64,000 nt of DNA from JBQLZQ01 sp052168355 (lineage in GTDB: Bacteria > Pseudomonadota > Alphaproteobacteria > DSM-16000 > Inquilinaceae): NCBI GenBank assembly GCA_052168355.1, contig JBQLZQ010000001.1:1-64000 (forward strand), in the 5' to 3' direction. Below, piece by piece: positions 61,732-64,000 of the stretch (positions are counted from its first letter, which is position 1; every line of letters starts with the position of its first letter). Both the position numbers and the translations under genes were made by a program. A model generated the notes under the pieces. It was not told the origin of the DNA, searched no databases, and saw only the letters and a list, made by a program, of their open reading frames with translations.

Positions 61732-62682
61732 ATGAAGCCGGACATAGTGATGGTTGGTCCCATGATGCCCTATGTCATGGAAGCCCTGGACCGGGACTAC
61801 ACCGTGCACCGGCTGTGGGAAGCGCCCGACAAGGCGGTGATGCTGGCCGATGTGGCCGATCGGGTGCGCGGCGTCGCCACGCCCGGCCATGTCGGTGCGG
61901 ACGCGGCGCTGATCGACGCCTTGCCGAACCTGGAGATCATTTCCTGCTTTGCCGTCGGGGTCGATGCGGTGGATCTGAACCGGGCCCGCCAACGCGGGGT
62001 GATCGTGACCAATACCCCGGACGTATTGACCGACTGCGTCGCCGACATGACGCTGGGGTTGCTGCTGGCCACCCTGCGGCGGATCTGCGAAGGCGACCGT
62101 TTCGTCCGTTCGGGCAAGTGGCGCGACCGTCCGATGGCCCTGACGACCAAGGTCGGCGGCCGACGCCTTGGCATTCTGGGGTTGGGCCGCATCGGCAAGG
62201 CAGTGGCGCTGCGGGCCGTGCCCTTCGGCCTCGACATCGCCTATTACGGCCGCCGGCACCAGCCGGACGTGCCGTATCGTTATTATGACTCGCTGGAGGC
62301 GATGGCGGCAGACGTCGACATCCTGGCGGTGACCTGCCCCGGCGGGGCCGCGACCTATCGTCTGGTCAGCCGCGCCGTGCTCGATGCCCTGGGACCCCAA
62401 GGCACGGTGATCAACGTGTCGCGCGGATCGGTGATCGACGAGGCGGCGCTGGTCGCCGCCCTGAAGGATGGCCGGTTGGGCGCGGCCGGGCTGGACGTGT
62501 TCGAGAACGAGCCGCGCGTCCCCGAGGCACTGCTGTCCATGGACAATGTGGTGCTGCAGCCGCACCAGGGGAGCGCCACCCGCGAGACGCGCCAGGCCAT
62601 GGGCGATCTGGTGATCGAGAACCTTCAGCGCCATTTCGCCGGCCAGAAGGTGGTGACGCCGGTGACCCAAGAAGCGGCCTGA
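61732..62682 (+). CDS. D-2-hydroxyacid dehydrogenase (2-ketoaldonate/glyoxylate-hydroxypyruvate reductase type)
   Basis: A 316-residue NAD(P)-dependent reductase. The Rossmann motif is LGILGLGRIGKAVALRAVPFG with YYGRRHQP after strand 2 (Arg-Arg suggests NADPH). The catalytic set is Arg in VINVSRGSVIDEAAL, Glu in DVFENEPRVP and His in VVLQPHQGSATRETR. It follows the dehydratase by 28 nt and is probably co-transcribed. It may interconvert a keto acid and hydroxy acid in the same sugar-acid route, for example 2-ketogluconate or hydroxypyruvate reduction. Confidence 0.9.
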   Translation: MKPDIVMVGPMMPYVMEALDRDYTVHRLWEAPDKAVMLADVADRVRGVATPGHVGADAALIDALPNLEIISCFAVGVDAVDLNRARQRGVIVTNTPDVLTDCVADMTLGLLLATLRRICEGDRFVRSGKWRDRPMALTTKVGGRRLGILGLGRIGKAVALRAVPFGLDIAYYGRRHQPDVPYRYYDSLEAMAADVDILAVTCPGGAATYRLVSRAVLDALGPQGTVINVSRGSVIDEAALVAALKDGRLGAAGLDVFENEPRVPEALLSMDNVVLQPHQGSATRETRQAMGDLVIENLQRHFAGQKVVTPVTQEAA

Positions 62683-62740
62683 TCGTGGCCGACGGTAAGC
62701 GCCGCGCCGGCGCCGATGCCCGGCTTGCGGACCGGCCGTC

Positions 62741-63922
62741 ATGACCGCATTCGCCGCCGACTGGCTGAACCTGCTCATCCGCTGGGCCCATCTGATCGCC
62801 GGCATCGGCTGGATCGGCACATCGTTCTACTTCATCGCCCTGGACCTGTCGCTGCGCCGCCGCGAGACCATGAACGAGGGCGTCATGGGCACGGCGTGGC
62901 TGGTCCATGGCGGCGGTTTCTACCATGTCGAGAAGTACCTGGTGGCGCCCCGCCAACTGCCGGCCGATCTGGTCTGGTACCGGTGGGAGGCATACCTGAC
63001 CTGGGTCACCGGGTTCGCCCTGCTGGTCGTTCAGTATTACTGGCAGGCGGGCGTCTTTCTGATCGACCCGGCGGTCATGCGCCTGACCCCGGCCGAGGCG
63101 ATCCTGATTTCGATGGCCAGCCTGATCGCCGGCTGGCTGATCTATGACCGCCTGTGCCGGGGTGCGCTGGGCGATAGGCCGGTGCTGCTAGGCATCGCCC
63201 TGTTCGCGCTGCTGGTCGGCGCGGCCTTCGGGTTTTCCCAGGTGTTCTCGGGGCGCGGCGCCTTGATCCATGTCGGCGCGGTGATCGGCACCATGATGGC
63301 CGTCAACGTGTTCGGGGTCATCATTCCCAATCAGAAAAAGATCGCCGCCGCGCTTATGGCCGGCGAGGCCCCCGACCCCGCCCTGGGCAAGATCGGCAAG
63401 CAGCGCTCCGTCCACAACAACTACCTGACCCTGCCCGTCCTGCTGACCATGGTCAGCAACCATTACCCGATCCTGACCGGCCATCCCCATCCCTGGCTGC
63501 TGGTGGCGCTGATCCTGCTGATGGGCGGTCTGGTGCGCCATGTCATCAACCGGCACGAGGCCGGCGATCCGTTCCGCCGCTTCGCCTGGGCCGTGCCCGG
63601 CGCCGCCGTCGCCCTGGCCGTCGCCCTGGTCGCCACGGCGCCGCGGATCGACGCCACGTCCGTGGCGAGGTCGGTCGAGGATGGCGAGGCGCTGGCCATC
63701 GTCCAGGCGCATTGCACGTCCTGCCACGCCCGCGTCCCGACCGACGAGGCCTTCGCCGAGGCGCCCAAGGGCGTGTTCCTGGAAACCGTCGCCGACCTGC
63801 GCCGCTACGCGGGGCCGATGCACGCCCAAGCCGTCGCCGCGCGGATCATGCCGCTGGGCAACGCCACCGGCATGACCGACACAGAGCGTGAAACCCTGGG
63901 CGCCTGGGTACTGGCGCAGTAG
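62741..63922 (+). CDS. puuD: Membrane urate hydroxylase/oxidase PuuD fused to cytochrome c domain
   Basis: PuuD oxidises urate to 5-hydroxyisourate in the inner membrane, passing electrons through a C-terminal cytochrome c to the respiratory chain instead of to O2 directly. The 393-residue protein has about eight membrane helices in the N-terminal PuuD domain (NLLIRWAHLIAGIGWIGTSFYFI, GFYHVEKYLVAP, VFGVIIPNQKKIAAALMAGE, HNNYLTLPVLLTMVSNHYPIL in parts) with many conserved His. A single CxxCH heme site follows near residue 325 (AHCTSCHARVP), with distal Met likely in RIMPLGNATGMT. It supplies the substrate for UraH, whose gene is 39 kb away. Confidence 0.93.
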   Translation: MTAFAADWLNLLIRWAHLIAGIGWIGTSFYFIALDLSLRRRETMNEGVMGTAWLVHGGGFYHVEKYLVAPRQLPADLVWYRWEAYLTWVTGFALLVVQYYWQAGVFLIDPAVMRLTPAEAILISMASLIAGWLIYDRLCRGALGDRPVLLGIALFALLVGAAFGFSQVFSGRGALIHVGAVIGTMMAVNVFGVIIPNQKKIAAALMAGEAPDPALGKIGKQRSVHNNYLTLPVLLTMVSNHYPILTGHPHPWLLVALILLMGGLVRHVINRHEAGDPFRRFAWAVPGAAVALAVALVATAPRIDATSVARSVEDGEALAIVQAHCTSCHARVPTDEAFAEAPKGVFLETVADLRRYAGPMHAQAVAARIMPLGNATGMTDTERETLGAWVLAQ

Positions 63923-63949
63923 GGGAGCGAGCGGCACTGCCGCGCCCAG

Positions 63950-63970
63950 GCCCCGGATCAAGTCCAGGGC
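63950..63970. repeat. Palindromic GC-rich intergenic repeat, single copy
   Basis: GCCCCGGA (63950-63957) and TCCAGGGC (63963-63970) form a stem with one mismatch and a TCAAG loop, downstream of puuD. The GCCCCGGATCAAG core recalls REP-like palindromes frequent in Alphaproteobacteria and resembles hairpin A of the 153-bp repeat. It may terminate puuD transcription. The window ends 30 bp later. Confidence 0.5.
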
Positions 63971-64000
63971 TCTCGGCTTCTTTCTTTGGATGTCTCCAGT

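Noticed and set aside
62741..63922. A plain cytochrome c or unrelated membrane protein instead of PuuD
   Set aside because: The N-terminal eight-helix domain with its His and NQKKIAAAL segment fits the urate hydroxylase domain, and the purine genes in the same window support it.

Overview
The window reads as chromosomal DNA from a GC-rich Alphaproteobacterium, most like Rhodospirillales and relatives. This is inferred from gene content and base composition: gene-dense DNA, frequent ATGA/GTGA stop-start overlaps, PuuD urate oxidase fused to cytochrome c, a YdbH-YnbE-YdbL operon, a MocR-type PLP regulator and GC-rich palindromic repeats. I see no rRNA, tRNA, CRISPR, prophage or insertion-sequence transposase. 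Protein calls come from reading motifs, not from database searches.

Layout. 1-7.1 kb: a 142-bp palindromic repeat element, an MBL-fold hydrolase with an altered metal motif, LptD, a DASS/SLC13 permease, then a less GC-rich SRPBCC-ArsR-VOC cassette preceded by two copies of one operator-like inverted repeat. 7.1-18.1 kb: MmsA, a membrane coiled-coil protein, ydbL-ynbE-ydbH (outer-membrane lipid transport), GlpD, a 153-bp tandem repeat and PutA. 18.1-27.5 kb: purine catabolism, with xdhA-xdhB-xdhC translationally coupled into putA, divergent uraD-uraH, and an allantoate-amidohydrolase-like M20 enzyme downstream of an NhaP-type antiporter. 27.7-32.6 kb: TfoX-like and DUF2461 genes, then a MocR regulator-PaiB-PdxY-EamA operon that looks like vitamin B6 control.

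32.7-43.7 kb is sensory and regulatory: an MCP with an unusual His-rich membrane domain, an alpha/beta-hydrolase-OsmC fusion, a second MBL protein, a HAD phosphatase, a CheY-like regulator coupled through a 42-codon ORF to a CHASE-PAS histidine kinase, a GGDEF(degenerate)-EAL protein and a double cold-shock-domain protein. 44-53.7 kb: a large AsmA protein, a sterol-desaturase-family hydroxylase, quinone reductase, YtoQ, an SDR epimerase, an MFS exporter and MtgA. 53.8-58 kb holds the most interesting locus: a zinc-less MDR dehydrogenase, a PTPS-fold protein lacking the classical catalytic residues, a GT4 glycosyltransferase, a SAM methyltransferase and a convergent RibD_C-type reductase, which together suggest an uncharacterised modified-pterin-like pathway. 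58.1-62.7 kb: a sugar-acid divergon (eda-kdgK against an IlvD/Edd dehydratase and a 2-hydroxyacid dehydrogenase). 62.7-64 kb: puuD, the urate oxidase step missing from the xdh/ura locus 40 kb away.

Together the metabolic genes suggest a heterotroph that scavenges purines, proline, glycerol, branched-chain-amino-acid or malonate-semialdehyde carbon and sugar acids, embedded among envelope-biogenesis and signalling genes.
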